From contig VGCH01000028.1 in the NCBI GenBank assembly GCA_016870115.1, forward strand, positions 1-36,873: a stretch of 36,873 nucleotides of DNA, given 5' to 3'. Shown here one piece after another: positions 1-7,345 of this stretch. The position numbers and the translations under genes are program-made. Source of the stretch: Alphaproteobacteria bacterium. Lineage in GTDB: Bacteria; Pseudomonadota; Alphaproteobacteria; Reyranellales; Reyranellaceae. Each line of letters opens with the position of its first letter. Within the stretch, counting starts at the first letter, position 1. The notes under the pieces are model-generated. The model had not been told where the DNA came from, made no database searches, and saw nothing but the letters and a program-made list of their open reading frames with translations.

Positions 1-19
1 GGCGCGCTCGTTGCTGCCA

Positions 20-39
20 CGCGCCACTGGAGTGGCGCG
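20..39 (-). terminator. Hairpin after SDR remnant, possible terminator
   Basis: A perfect 9-bp inverted repeat with a 2-base centre (arms 20-28 and 31-39) lies 9 bases past the stop of the SDR remnant. On the minus strand it is not followed by a T-run, so intrinsic termination is uncertain. It may only be a leftover of the lost SDR gene's 3' region. Confidence 0.3.
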
Positions 40-48
40 CCCCGACCT

Positions 49-126
49 TCACACCGCCGGGCTCGTGCCGCCGTCGACGTTGATCGCGACTCCGGTGACA
101 TACGAGCCCGCGTCCGAGGCCAGGAA
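49..126 (-). pseudogene. 3' remnant of a short-chain dehydrogenase/reductase gene
   Basis: The last 25 codons before a TGA stop encode the C-terminal signature of an SDR oxidoreductase, including YVTGVAINVDGGTSPAV. In the family this segment closes the Rossmann core just after the final helix ('FLASDxxSYxTG') and ends the protein. Upstream of position 126 the reading frame stays open but the residues stop looking like an SDR: no YxxxK active site and no N-terminal GxxxGxG are present. A full member would be about 250 residues, so roughly 90 percent of the gene is missing. The loss coincides with the integrase-like start at 181 and the truncated sensor gene at 192, which suggests a deletion or insertion event. 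The remnant cannot be functional. Confidence 0.75.
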
Positions 127-180
127 GTAAGGGAACGTCCCTGACCTTGCGTAAACTGTGACTTCAGGAAACCCGCCACG

Positions 181-225
181 ATGCCCAAGACTCACGACCC
201 CCAGAACGAGCGTCTGAAGCGCGCC
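181..225 (+). pseudogene. 5' remnant of a probable tyrosine integrase gene
   Basis: An ATG preceded by AGGAAA opens a frame whose first 15 residues are MPKTHDPQNERLKRA. As I recall it, this matches the start of a family of bacterial site-specific tyrosine integrases, which open with 'NER(I/L)KRxYFxYL'. After codon 15 the frame (open to 390) becomes the antisense of the PAS sensor gene and loses all resemblance. The integrase start and its leader therefore appear to be spliced onto the sensor gene at about 222-226. No catalytic domain is present, so this is only a fragment. The call rests on a short match from memory and needs a database search; the alternative is chance similarity. Confidence 0.45.
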
Positions 226-2474
226 TCGCGTCGCGTCACCTCGAGCTCGGTGACGTCGCGCTGCATGATGACGCGCTGGCCATCGCCCAGGACCTTCACC
301 GCCACCTGGTATGTCGCGTGCGGGGTCCGCACCAGCTTCCAGCCTTCGGTTCCGGTTTCGAAGTCCGCGAGACGTGCGGCGATCGCCTGATCGCGCTGCT
401 CCGGCGTGATCGGTCCGAAATCGCCGCGCTCCGCCTGACCCACCAGCATGTTGCGCAGCGTGCCCGCCGCCTCCATCTCCGCCCGCCCGGCGCGGTGGAT
501 GCGCAACACGGCGTCGTTGGCAAAGGCGATGCGGCCATCGCGTTCGAACAGCATGACCGCGTCGTTCAGCTCGTTCAGCACGGTGTGCATCTTCTGTCGC
601 GCCGTCTCGGCCGCCTCCTTGGCCGCCGCCAAGTCGGCCTCGCGGCGGCGCAGTTCCGAGATGTCGGTCAGCAGCACCACGCGCCCGCCATCCGGGGTGG
701 GGCGGATGTTGAGGCGAATCCAACTATTGCGGCCGGTGACCTGCTCAGCCTCGCCGGCGGCGCGATGGAGGGCCAGCATCCGGGTGACGAATTCCTCCTC
801 GCGACCGCGATGCATGGTGGTGCTCGGGTCGTTGGCCAGCGCCCGGAGCCCTGCCTCCAGCTTCTCACCCGGCCGTATGGCGGCCTCGACGCTCCTCATC
901 GCGCGCCGGTACGCTTCGTTGCAGGCGACCAGGCACTCGTCGGCATCGAAGGTCGCGAAGGCGCTGTCCAACGACTCGATCGCGTCCGAAAGGCGCCGCT
1001 CCGCCCGCTCCAGCTCGGCCTCGCGGCGCTTGAGCTCGGAGATATCGGAGAAGCTCACCACATAGTGGCCGAGCGCCGTGCGGCGCGACCGGAAGCGCAG
1101 GACGCGTCCATCCGGCGTCTGACGATCGAGGGCGGCACCCGCTGGGTCGACGACGAAAGCCTCCCACCGCTCGACGAAGCGATCGACATTGAGGTCCGTA
1201 ACGCCGGGCACGCGCGCGCCAAGCGCCACCTCGCGCAGCGTGTCGCCGATCGGCCGCCCGACGACGCGCGCGTGCGGCACCCCGAACATGAAACCGACGA
1301 AACCGGGGTTGGCCACCAGCACCTTGAGATCGGCATCGAGGACGACGACGCCTTCGGCCAGGCCATCAATCGCATCGGCGAGCTCGGCCCGCGCGCGCGC
1401 CGCCTCCTCCTCGCCTTGCTTCAGATCGGTGATGTCACGGTAGATGCCGACAACATCGCCGTCGGGCAGCGGCTTGAACTGGAAGTCGATCCAGCGGCCC
1501 GACGCGGTCCGCCGTTGGTAGCGCGTGCCACCCGGCGTGAGCATGAGCCGCACTCGCTCCTCGACCTGCGCATCGATATCGCCCCCGGGTGCCGGCCCGA
1601 AGTCGCCGCGCCGTGCCTGGTAGCGCAGGATCTCGCGACCGTCGGCGCCCGGATAGGCGACATCCGCCGGCAAGCGGTTGAACTCACTGAGCTGTCGATT
1701 GGCCAATCGCAAGCCGAGGTCGGGCCCGAACAACATGACGCCGTCGTTCATGTTGTCGAGAATGGTGTTCATGCGCTGGTTGCCCTCGCTCAGCCGCTCG
1801 ACTGCCGTCCGGGCTTCTGTGAGCGCTTCCTCAAGCCGAGCCGACACGTCGCGATAGGCGAGCGCCAGCGCCACCTGCTCGCGTTGCAGGCGCTGTTCGG
1901 GCCGCGCGAGCAGAATCACGAGGGCGGTAAAGGGAATCGCCGTCAGCGAGGCGAACTGCCAATGCGCGTCGCCCGTTGCGATGAGGCCACCGGCAAGCGG
2001 CAACACCACGCAGAAGCAGTAGATCGCATGCGCCCGGGGCGAGAACGGCCGCGAGGGCGCGGCCATCATCGACAGCAGAAACAGCAGGCACACCACAAAG
2101 CGCGGACCCGCCTCGGGCAGGCTCGCGAGCAACCCGCCACCCACCCCGTAGGCGAGACCATTGAGAGCGCCCAGCCAGACGTAGACGGTGAACCACTGCT
2201 CGCCGGTCCGGGCCTCCGGATTGGCCCGGTGCTTCAGAGCCAGAGCATGGAACCCCAGAGTGGCCGCGAAATGGGCCAGCCCTGGTCCCACGACCATCCA
2301 CCACGGCGCCACTCCCCCGTAGATCAGCCAGAAGACCGGCCAGATCACGAGGCTCAGCAACCGCGCCGAGAGACTGGTCGTCATCAGTCGGGCGGCGAGC
2401 GTCGCCTGCACGAAGGGCTCATTCCGGGGGTCGAGCGGGGGCACGGAGGGCGCGGCGGCAGTCGCGTGGGTCAT
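192..2474 (-). CDS. Membrane-anchored multi-PAS sensor protein, probably truncated
   Basis: The 760-residue product starts at an ATG with AGGAA six bases upstream. Residues about 35-195 hold around six hydrophobic segments, forming an N-terminal membrane sensor region. A coiled-coil linker (about 200-235) leads into four PAS domains at roughly 236-350, 360-480, 488-610 and 635-745. The first and fourth share the 'RGDFGP' element typical of PAS_7-type domains, and each ends in a 'DIT/DIS/DVTEL' motif. Proteins of this design normally continue into a histidine kinase, diguanylate cyclase or adenylate cyclase output domain. Here the frame ends about 15 residues after PAS4, and the last residues (RSFWGS) are the antisense of the integrase-like start at 181-225. 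The output domain has therefore probably been lost, and any signalling function is doubtful. There is no neighbouring response regulator. Confidence 0.8.
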   Translation of the reverse strand: MTHATAAAPSVPPLDPRNEPFVQATLAARLMTTSLSARLLSLVIWPVFWLIYGGVAPWWMVVGPGLAHFAATLGFHALALKHRANPEARTGEQWFTVYVWLGALNGLAYGVGGGLLASLPEAGPRFVVCLLFLLSMMAAPSRPFSPRAHAIYCFCVVLPLAGGLIATGDAHWQFASLTAIPFTALVILLARPEQRLQREQVALALAYRDVSARLEEALTEARTAVERLSEGNQRMNTILDNMNDGVMLFGPDLGLRLANRQLSEFNRLPADVAYPGADGREILRYQARRGDFGPAPGGDIDAQVEERVRLMLTPGGTRYQRRTASGRWIDFQFKPLPDGDVVGIYRDITDLKQGEEEAARARAELADAIDGLAEGVVVLDADLKVLVANPGFVGFMFGVPHARVVGRPIGDTLREVALGARVPGVTDLNVDRFVERWEAFVVDPAGAALDRQTPDGRVLRFRSRRTALGHYVVSFSDISELKRREAELERAERRLSDAIESLDSAFATFDADECLVACNEAYRRAMRSVEAAIRPGEKLEAGLRALANDPSTTMHRGREEEFVTRMLALHRAAGEAEQVTGRNSWIRLNIRPTPDGGRVVLLTDISELRRREADLAAAKEAAETARQKMHTVLNELNDAVMLFERDGRIAFANDAVLRIHRAGRAEMEAAGTLRNMLVGQAERGDFGPITPEQRDQAIAARLADFETGTEGWKLVRTPHATYQVAVKVLGDGQRVIMQRDVTELEVTRREARFRRSFWGS

Positions 2475-2562
2475 GGGTTTCCTGAGGCACGGGCCAGGGC
2501 TTGAAACACCCGGGGAGAATGCCCGGTCGGTGTATCGCCCCTAAGTCGCGGAACGGGGGAAA

Positions 2563-2610
2563 TGTGTCGTCTGTGTCGTCAAAGGGGGTCCACGACACAC
2601 GGACGACACA
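2563..2610. repeat. Tandem-inverted 9-mer cluster, operator-like or hairpin
   Basis: TGTGTCGTC occurs twice head to tail at 2563-2571 and 2572-2580. The reverse complement occurs at 2602-2610 exactly and at 2591-2599 with one mismatch. The two halves can pair into a stem of about 17 bp with a 2-base bulge and a loop of about 12 bases. A second small inverted repeat, AAAAA/TTTTT, follows at 2610-2624. The element lies in the 273-bp region between the divergent sensor gene (start 2474) and thioredoxin-like gene (start 2748). Four half-sites of this kind suggest a transcription-factor operator, or a structured leader of the rightward transcript. No regulator is identified. Confidence 0.55.
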
Positions 2611-2747
2611 AAAACCTGCTTTTTCGCGACTGAGACGATACCAAACGACCAGAACCACGACATCGGCACGACGCACAAAGGGAGGAAAACGGCATCACTC
2701 CAGAGCGGCCAAGCGGTCGCCCCACAACAGACTGAAGCGAGGACGCC

Positions 2748-3170
2748 ATGACCACCACCAACCAGACCCGCCGCGGTTTTCTCGGCCTGCTGATGGGCAC
2801 CGTCGCGACCGTCGCCCTCACCGGTCAGGTCGAGGCGTCCCCCCGGGCCGGCGGCACCATGGTGATCTTCGTGTCGGCCGATGACTGCGGCCCCTGCAAG
2901 GTGTTCGAGGCCCAGGACTTCCCGCAGTTCGCCCAGTCGGCCCTGGCTCGCACGGTCAAGTTCGTCCGGGTGAAGGCGCCCAAGTCGGCCCAGGCCTTCC
3001 AGGCCAAGTACTGGCCGAAGGAGGCGCAGCCCTACCTCTCGTCTTTCAAGGCCGCGATGGTCCCGTCCTTCATGGTCGTGAGCGGCGGTGCCGTGATGAG
3101 CGTCGGCGCTGGTCTCCGCGGCTGGCGCGACCAGGCCCTGCCCCGCCTGCAGCAGCTCGCCCAGGCCTGA
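2748..3170 (+). CDS. Tat-type exported thioredoxin-like protein
   Basis: The 140-residue protein starts at an ATG with GCGAGG upstream. Its N-terminus carries a twin-arginine motif (TRRGFLG, residues 7-13), a hydrophobic core and a likely cleavage site after VEA at about residue 30. This predicts export of the folded protein by the Tat pathway, whose genes lie about 10 kb away. The mature part begins with a beta strand (MVIFVSADD) followed by CGPCK (Cys47-Cys50), the redox motif of thioredoxins. A cis-Pro-like segment 'MVPSFMVV' and a glycine-bearing strand 'VMSVGAGLRGW' follow, as in the thioredoxin fold. It probably reduces or isomerises disulfides in the periplasm, but its substrate is unknown. 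The small gene at 3201 and the terminator at 3401 complete the transcription unit. Confidence 0.8.
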   Translation: MTTTNQTRRGFLGLLMGTVATVALTGQVEASPRAGGTMVIFVSADDCGPCKVFEAQDFPQFAQSALARTVKFVRVKAPKSAQAFQAKYWPKEAQPYLSSFKAAMVPSFMVVSGGAVMSVGAGLRGWRDQALPRLQQLAQA

Positions 3171-3200
3171 TCCCGTACCCCCTTCCGAAAGATCGCCGCC

Positions 3201-3390
3201 ATGTTGCACACCCTCTTCACCATCGCTGCCCTCGGTGCCGGGTTTCGCCCGCGCCGTATCCGCGGTCGGACCCTTTGGGTCCTCGCGTGATGCCATGGCC
3301 CGCTACGAATTCCTCGAGGGTGTCTGCATCGCCCTGATCGCGGTGATCGCCGCGATCGCCACAGGACCCGCTCTCTCCCTGCTCTCTTGA
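3201..3390 (+). pseudogene. Small membrane protein gene split by a +1 frameshift
   Basis: Frame A, from ATG 3201, gives 29 residues and stops at 3290. It begins MLHTLFTIAALGAG, like a signal or membrane segment, then turns arginine-rich. Frame B, open through 3241 and ending at TGA 3390, reads on naturally as GFARAVSAVGPFGSS, then MARYEFLEGV and a hydrophobic helix to the end. Removing one G from the run at 3240-3242 joins both into a coherent 62-residue protein with two hydrophobic stretches. The gene lies 30 bases after the thioredoxin-like gene and 10 bases before a strong terminator, so the region is transcribed. It could be a mutated gene, a sequencing error, or two small ORFs (3201-3290 and 3295-3390). 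I do not recognise the family. Confidence 0.5.
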
Positions 3391-3400
3391 GCCAACTGAA

Positions 3401-3431
3401 AAGGGCCGGCAAATGCCGGCCCTTCTTTTTT
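3401..3431 (+). terminator. Rho-independent terminator
   Basis: A perfect 10-bp GC-rich stem (3401-3410 with 3415-3424) with an AAAT loop is followed by C and six T residues (3426-3431). It ends the rightward unit of the thioredoxin-like gene and small membrane gene. On the opposite strand the stem is followed by TTTTC, so it may also end leftward transcription from ridA, whose stop is at 3453. Confidence 0.93.
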
Positions 3432-3452
3432 CGCCCGCTAGTCGCGGCCGGG

Positions 3453-3800
3453 TCAGACCGCGGCCTGGACCATGATTTCCACCGTGAGAGCCGGCGCGGC
3501 CAGCTTGGCCTCGACCGTCGCGCGAGCGGGCGTGTTGCCCGGCGAGACCCAGGCGTCCCACACCTCGTTCATCTGGCTCCAGGTCTTGATGTCGGTCAGC
3601 CAGATGTTGGCGGACAAAATCTTCGACTTGTCGGATCCGGCTTCCTTCAGGAGCGCGTCGATCTTGGCGAGGATCTGGCGGGTCTGCCCCTTCACGTCCT
3701 GGGAGGTGTCGTCGGCCGTGAGACCGGCCAGATAGACCGTGTTGCCATGCACCACAGCGCCGCTCATGCGCGGGCCGGGCTTGATTCGCTTGATTGCCAT
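3453..3800 (-). CDS. ridA: RidA family protein (YjgF/YER057c/UK114)
   Basis: The 115-residue product has normal family length (about 115-130) and spans the whole fold from 'VYLAGLTADD' to 'VEIMVQAAV'. RidA enzymes are trimeric cytosolic deaminases that hydrolyse reactive enamine and imine intermediates formed by PLP enzymes. The substrate-binding Arg is present at residue 93 (PARATVE) and the acidic residue at Glu108 (VEI), so activity is plausible. RidA subfamilies act on different imines, and the exact substrate cannot be read here. The ATG has a strong GGAGG six bases upstream. It lies 59 bases after prfC on the same strand with two inverted repeats in the gap, so it may be read through from prfC or have its own promoter. 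Confidence 0.88.
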   Translation of the reverse strand: MAIKRIKPGPRMSGAVVHGNTVYLAGLTADDTSQDVKGQTRQILAKIDALLKEAGSDKSKILSANIWLTDIKTWSQMNEVWDAWVSPGNTPARATVEAKLAAPALTVEIMVQAAV

Positions 3801-3810
3801 GAAGTCCTCC

Positions 3811-3860
3811 GTTGGGCTGTCGCTCAGCGGCCGGACCCTAGCCCAACGCGCGCCGCGCGT
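3811..3860 (-). repeat. Two adjacent inverted repeats between prfC and ridA
   Basis: An 8-bp perfect inverted repeat (GTTGGGCT at 3811-3818, AGCCCAAC at 3840-3847, 21-base spacer) sits directly upstream of the ridA ribosome-binding site. Beside it is a 15-base GC palindrome at 3846-3860 that touches the prfC stop. Neither is followed by a T-run on the minus strand. They may protect mRNA 3' ends or weakly terminate prfC transcription. Confidence 0.4.
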
Positions 3861-5437
3861 CAGGCCCGTTCGCGGGTATCGGAGAAGCGGACTTTCGGCG
3901 CCCGTTCGGCGATGTAACCCAACTCCCAGGCGTTGCGCGCCAGAAACACCGGCGAGCCGTCACGATCCTCGGCGATCGCTGCCCGATTGGTGTCCATAAA
4001 GGCGTCGAGATCGGTCTTGGCGTCGGCGGCGATCCAACGCGCCGTCTCGAAGGGCGCCGGCTCAAGCTCGATCGCGACCTGATACTCCGTGGCCACGCGG
4101 GTCTTCAGCACGTCGAGCTGCAGCTCGCCCACGACACCCACGATGTGATCGCCGCCCAGCGTCCGGCGGAACACCTGGGTCACGCCCTCCTCGGCGAGAT
4201 CCTCGAGCGCGCGGCGCAGCTGTTTGGACTTCATCGGGTCCTCAAGCCGCACGCGACGCAGGATTTCCGGGGCGAAGTTCGGAATGCCGACGATCCGGAT
4301 GGCCTCGCCCTCGGTCAACGTGTCGCCGACCCGCAGAACGCCGTGATTGGGCACGCCTATGATGTCGCCGGGCCAGGCTTCGTCCACGATCTCGCGCTCG
4401 CGGGCGAAAAACAGGATGGGCGAGTTCACTGACAGGGTCTTGCCCGTGCCCATTTGGGTGAGCTTCATGCCGCGGCGGAACCGGCCGCTGCACAGCCGCA
4501 GGAAGGCGATGCGGTCGCGGTGATTGGGGTCCATGTTGGCCTGGACCTTGAAAACGAAGCCCGCGACTTTCGCCTCAGTGGGCGCGATCGCCCGTGGCTC
4601 GGCGGGCTGAGGACGCGGCGGCGGTGCCCAAGCGGCCAGCGCGTCCAGAAGCTCGCGAACGCCGAAATTGTTGTAGGCGCTCCCGAAGAACACCGGGCTG
4701 AGATGGCCCGCCCGGTAGGCGTCGAGATCGAACCCGGGATAGGCGGCACGCACGAGCTCGACATCCTCGGCGAGCTTGGGGTCGGCGATCTCGTAGTTCT
4801 CGACCACCTCGCCGATTCGACTGCGGTCGGCGGTATCGAACACCAGCATCCGGCTGTGGGCGAGGTCGTAGGTGCCGCGGAAGGACTGTCCCGATCCCAG
4901 CGGCCAGCTCATCGGCGCCACGTCGAGCGCCAGCGTCGACGCGATCTCGTCGAGCAGTTCGATCGGGTCCTTGCTCTCGCGGTCCATCTTGTTGATGAAG
5001 GTGACAATCGGCACGTCGCGCAGGCGGCAAATCTCGAACAGCTTGCGGGTGCGCGCCTCGATGCCCTTGGCGGCGTCGATGACCATCACAGCCGAGTCGA
5101 CGGCCGTCAGCGTGCGGTAGGTGTCCTCGCTGAAATCCTCGTGGCCCGGCGTGTCCAGCAGGTTGAACACCGCACCGCCATACTCGAAATGCATGACCGA
5201 GGTGGTGACCGAGATGCCGCGCTGCTGCTCGATCTTCATCCAGTCCGAGCGTGCGCGCCGCGCCTCGCCGCGCGCCTTGACCGCGCCCGCCACATGGATC
5301 GCGCCGCCAAACAGAAGCAGCTTCTCCGTCAGCGTGGTTTTGCCGGCGTCAGGATGCGAGATGATCGCGAACGTGCGCCGGCGCGACGAGGGATGGTCGC
5401 TCGGGATCGCGTCGGCCGCGGGGCTTGAGTCGGGCAC
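3860..5437 (-). CDS. prfC: Peptide chain release factor 3 (RF3)
   Basis: RF3 is a ribosomal GTPase that drives release of RF1/RF2 after stop-codon hydrolysis. Counting from the GTG at 5437 the protein is 525 residues, close to E. coli RF3 (529). G-domain motifs are intact: SHPDAGKTT at 27-35, DTPGHE at 95-100 and NKMD at 149-152. The EF-G-like second domain and the RF3 C-terminal domain ('EYQVAIELEPAPFETARWI') follow. The start is a choice: an in-frame TTG at 5491 overlaps the uup stop as TTGA and would add 18 Pro/Ser-rich residues. The GTG gives 'MPDSS...RRRTFAIISHP', the usual family beginning. Neither has a strong Shine-Dalgarno. The gene lies directly downstream of uup, another ribosome-associated NTPase. 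Confidence 0.93.
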   Translation of the reverse strand: MPDSSPAADAIPSDHPSSRRRTFAIISHPDAGKTTLTEKLLLFGGAIHVAGAVKARGEARRARSDWMKIEQQRGISVTTSVMHFEYGGAVFNLLDTPGHEDFSEDTYRTLTAVDSAVMVIDAAKGIEARTRKLFEICRLRDVPIVTFINKMDRESKDPIELLDEIASTLALDVAPMSWPLGSGQSFRGTYDLAHSRMLVFDTADRSRIGEVVENYEIADPKLAEDVELVRAAYPGFDLDAYRAGHLSPVFFGSAYNNFGVRELLDALAAWAPPPRPQPAEPRAIAPTEAKVAGFVFKVQANMDPNHRDRIAFLRLCSGRFRRGMKLTQMGTGKTLSVNSPILFFAREREIVDEAWPGDIIGVPNHGVLRVGDTLTEGEAIRIVGIPNFAPEILRRVRLEDPMKSKQLRRALEDLAEEGVTQVFRRTLGGDHIVGVVGELQLDVLKTRVATEYQVAIELEPAPFETARWIAADAKTDLDAFMDTNRAAIAEDRDGSPVFLARNAWELGYIAERAPKVRFSDTRERA

Positions 5438-5487
5438 TGTTGTTCTTTCGAGGGGCGCGCGGGGCGTATCTGATGGCCCGGACGGCG

Positions 5488-7299
5488 TCAACCGGCCTGC
5501 CGTCGGAGTTCCTCACGCAGCATTTCGAGCTCCAACCATTCCGTCTCGGCGGCATCGAGCTCGGCTTGGGCCGCCTGCAGCCGGGCGCCGCGCGCCGTGA
5601 AGCCGGCGGCGTCTCGACTGTAGAGACCCAGATCCGCAAGATCGCGCTGCAGCGTCGCGATCTCGGCGGTCAGCCCCTCGATGCGGATCGGCAGTTCGGC
5701 AAGCGCCCGCTCGCGCTTGTAGCCCAGGCGTTGCCGCGCAACGGCGGGCTCGCGCTGGGCTGGCGCTGGTTTGTCGCGGCGCACCGCCGGTTCGGGTTCG
5801 GCGTCGCGCGAGCCCCGTTGAACGAGGTAGTCGCTGTAGCCGCCGGCATACTCGGTCGCGCCGCCGTCGCCCTCCAGGACGATCGTCGAGGTCACGACCC
5901 GATCGAGGAAGTCGCGGTCATGACTCACCAGCAGAACCGTGCCGTCGTAGTCGGCGATCGCTTCCTGCAGCAGATCGAGCGTGTCGGCGTCGAGATCGTT
6001 GGTCGGCTCGTCTAGCACCAGGAGGTTGGACGGCTGGGCCAGCGCCTTGGCGAGCAGCAGGCGATTGCACTCTCCGCCCGAGAGCGTGCGGACCGGCTGC
6101 CGCGCCTGCTCGTCGCGGAAGAGATACTGGCGGAGATAGCTCATGACGTGCAGCGGCCGACCACGCACGTCGAGATGGTCGTTAGCACCGGCCAGCACCT
6201 CCCACGGCGTGCTGCGCGGATCGAGCGCGGCTCGCCGCTGGTCGATCACGACCGGGAGCAGACCCTCGCCCAGCCGTACCGAGCCGGAGTCGGGCGCGAG
6301 GTCGCCAATCAGCATGCGCAGAAGCGTCGTCTTTCCCGCGCCATTGGCGCCGATCAGACCCACTCGATCGCCCCTGGTGATGCGGGTCGAGAAACCGGTG
6401 ACAATCGAGCGCGCGCCCCAGCTCTTGGCGATGCTGCGGGCGACGATCGCGAGGCTGCCCGAGGCCGATGCCGCGCCCGCCTCGATGCTGGCGCGTCCGA
6501 CCGGGCCACCTTGCGTGCGCCGCACACGACGGAGCTCCTGCAGCGCGCGAAGGCGCCCTTCATTGCGGGTGCGGCGAGCGCGGATGCTGCGACCGGCCCA
6601 CTCAGTCTCACGCTCGATCAATCGGTCGAGCTTGTGGCGCTCCACCGCCTCGCGCTCGAGGATGCCGGTCGACCATTCGTCGAACCCGCCATAGCCCCCG
6701 TCCATGCGGCGGACGATGCCGCGGTCCAGCCACAACACGGCCTGGGACAGGGTCGCGAGAAAGCGCCGGTCGTGACTAACCATCACACAGGCACCACGCC
6801 ACGCCGCGAGCCGCGCCTCGAGCCATTCAATCGTCGGCAGGTCGAGGTGGTTGGTGGGCTCATCGAGCAACAGCACCTCGGGCTCGCCGATGAGGGCGCG
6901 AGCGATGGCGGCTCGCCGAGCCTCACCGCCCGACAGTTCGCCCGGTGCCTGACCCGCCGGCAGCCGAACCTCGTCCAGGATCGCGGCCACACGATAATCG
7001 TCCGCCGCCGTGCCGGAACGGCCGCCGGCGACGTAGTCCGCCACTGTCGCGGCGTCGGCGAACCCCGGCTCCTGGGCCAGCAGCGCGATGCGTGTGCCGG
7101 GCTGCACGAAGCGCTCGCCCCCATCGGCCAGCGGTTCACCCGCAAGGATGCGCAGCAGCGTCGACTTGCCCGCGCCGTTGCGACCGACCAGCGTGAGGCG
7201 CTCGGCGGGCCCCACCGACAGGTCGACACCAGCGAGGATCGGCTGGCCGCCGAGGCTGTAGCGGATGCCGGACAGGGCGAGGATGGGCGGGGGAGCCAT
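5488..7299 (-). CDS. uup: ABC-F ATPase, Uup type
   Basis: ABC-F proteins have two ATPase domains and no membrane part; they act on the ribosome or on DNA. The 603-residue product has Walker A motifs at 39-47 (GRNGAGKST) and 317-325 (GANGAGKTT). Both signatures (LSGGEARRA and LSGGECNRL) and both Walker B motifs (LLLDEPTNHLD and LVLDEPTNDLD) are present. The charged inter-domain linker (about 215-270) is typical of the class. The last 80 residues form the helical coiled-coil C-terminal domain starting 'LGYKRERALAELP', which marks Uup rather than EttA. Uup binds branched DNA and supports ribosome assembly in E. coli. The open frame extends to 7476, but the ATG at 7299 fits the family start (ILALSGIRYSLGG). 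Confidence 0.92.
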   Translation of the reverse strand: MAPPPILALSGIRYSLGGQPILAGVDLSVGPAERLTLVGRNGAGKSTLLRILAGEPLADGGERFVQPGTRIALLAQEPGFADAATVADYVAGGRSGTAADDYRVAAILDEVRLPAGQAPGELSGGEARRAAIARALIGEPEVLLLDEPTNHLDLPTIEWLEARLAAWRGACVMVSHDRRFLATLSQAVLWLDRGIVRRMDGGYGGFDEWSTGILEREAVERHKLDRLIERETEWAGRSIRARRTRNEGRLRALQELRRVRRTQGGPVGRASIEAGAASASGSLAIVARSIAKSWGARSIVTGFSTRITRGDRVGLIGANGAGKTTLLRMLIGDLAPDSGSVRLGEGLLPVVIDQRRAALDPRSTPWEVLAGANDHLDVRGRPLHVMSYLRQYLFRDEQARQPVRTLSGGECNRLLLAKALAQPSNLLVLDEPTNDLDADTLDLLQEAIADYDGTVLLVSHDRDFLDRVVTSTIVLEGDGGATEYAGGYSDYLVQRGSRDAEPEPAVRRDKPAPAQREPAVARQRLGYKRERALAELPIRIEGLTAEIATLQRDLADLGLYSRDAAGFTARGARLQAAQAELDAAETEWLELEMLREELRRQAG

Positions 7300-7345
7300 A
7301 CGCGGCTCTCTTGCCGGATGGGCGCGCGGCGGGCAATGGTCGCGC

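Noticed and set aside
318-2504. Long plus-strand open frame (728 codons) opposite the PAS sensor gene
   Set aside because: High-GC shadow: no recognisable domain, Arg/His/Gln-rich composition, while the minus strand encodes clear PAS domains.
3811-3847. Inverted repeat before ridA as an intrinsic terminator
   Set aside because: It is followed by the ridA ribosome-binding site rather than by T residues, and the 21-base loop is long; kept only as a repeat.
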